Assembly: GCA_038874185.1 (NCBI GenBank)
Contig: JAVZCX010000046.1
Span: 1 to 5,158 of the forward strand
Direction: 5' to 3'
Source: DTQF01 sp038874185
Lineage (GTDB): Archaea; Micrarchaeota; Micrarchaeia; CABMEP01
DNA length: 5,158 bases
Below are positions 4,827-5,158 of this stretch, in pieces; positions within the stretch are counted from its first letter, which is position 1; each line of letters starts with the position of its first letter. Under the pieces are notes generated by a model. It was given only the letters and a program-made list of their open reading frames with translations. It did no database searches and was not told the origin of the DNA. Made by a program: the position numbers and the translations under genes.

Positions 4827-5158
4827 TAACTTGCTCCTGATTTTAATGTATATTTGCCTACTGCACATTGAGCAGTCTGAAGCAGGGCAAGCATCTTTGA
4901 TGGATCGCACATTGAATAGTTCGTTTCTTTCATTGAGAAGGTTGTAAATGATAACCCTTCAGCTGCATAATAGTATCTTCCGCATCCTTCCCTGAACCAT
5001 GCATCTGTCCATGGCTTGTTTGTCTTTCCTGAGGTAAGAAGACCATAGAAATCAAATGACGGGCATGGGTCTGTCAGGCAGTATTGGGCTGTTCCAAGCA
5101 CACCAGAACCCGCAAGGATTGGAATCCATATTCCATAGAAATCTTGATATGCTGTTAC
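4826..5158 (-). CDS. Unknown protein with five cysteines, C-terminal part (gene runs off right edge)
   Basis: The minus frame is open from the right edge to TAA at 4826, giving 110 residues. A GTG inside it (5101) is probably not the start, because coding-like sequence (AYQDFYGIWIPIL) continues upstream. The visible part is rich in aromatic residues, Gly, Ser and Thr, with cysteines at fragment positions 27, 32, 59, 84 and 98 (QYC, DPC, EGC, SMC, AQC) and few charges. This composition suggests a secreted or cell-surface protein with disulfides, which is inference. There is no membrane anchor at its C-terminus. I do not recognise the family. It converges on the STT3-like gene, and any functional link to it is unproven. 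Confidence 0.65.
   Translation of the reverse strand, partial: VTAYQDFYGIWIPILAGSGVLGTAQYCLTDPCPSFDFYGLLTSGKTNKPWTDAWFREGCGRYYYAAEGLSFTTFSMKETNYSMCDPSKMLALLQTAQCAVGKYTLKSGAS

Overview
The window reads as a piece of a low-GC archaeal chromosome. Evidence: an Orc1/Cdc6 initiator, the archaeal Sec61-beta subunit, a DUF763 protein, an archaeal-type 5S rRNA, TATA-type promoter boxes about 25-30 nt upstream of starts, GGTGAT-type Shine-Dalgarno sites and T-rich terminators without strong stems. Small genes, tight packing and a lone 5S gene suggest a reduced-genome lineage such as a DPANN archaeon. That placement is inference; no taxonomic marker was compared.

Layout. 1-2051 is on the minus strand, in transcription order: orc1/cdc6 (978-2051), a 57-codon small ORF (639-812) with a perfect GGTGAT ribosome site, and a DUF763 gene (start at 543, running off the left edge). 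The 165-bp gap after orc1 holds a T-rich terminator, short palindromes and a striking near-symmetric dyad (818-881) centred on a palindromic TATA box. From a 99-bp AT-rich divergent promoter, Sec61-beta (2151-2318) runs on the plus strand and meets a minus-strand AbrB-domain protein (2319-3179) stop to stop with no spacer. The AbrB gene has no ATG, GTG or TTG at the expected N-terminus, so a conventional call would start at 2981 and lose the DNA-binding domain. A 60-bp divergent promoter separates it from the 5S rRNA (about 3240-3354). Then comes a 460-residue membrane protein (3396-4778) that looks like an STT3/AglB oligosaccharyltransferase relative with the catalytic WWDYG replaced. The right edge holds the 3' end of a cysteine-containing minus-strand gene (4826-5158).

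Functionally these are mostly housekeeping genes: replication initiation, protein export, ribosomal RNA and possibly surface glycosylation. I see no CRISPR array, transposase, integrase, tRNA or defence cassette. The most interesting items are the STT3-like protein without visible catalytic motifs, the AbrB-domain gene with an apparently non-canonical start, and the possible origin or operator dyad beside orc1/cdc6.
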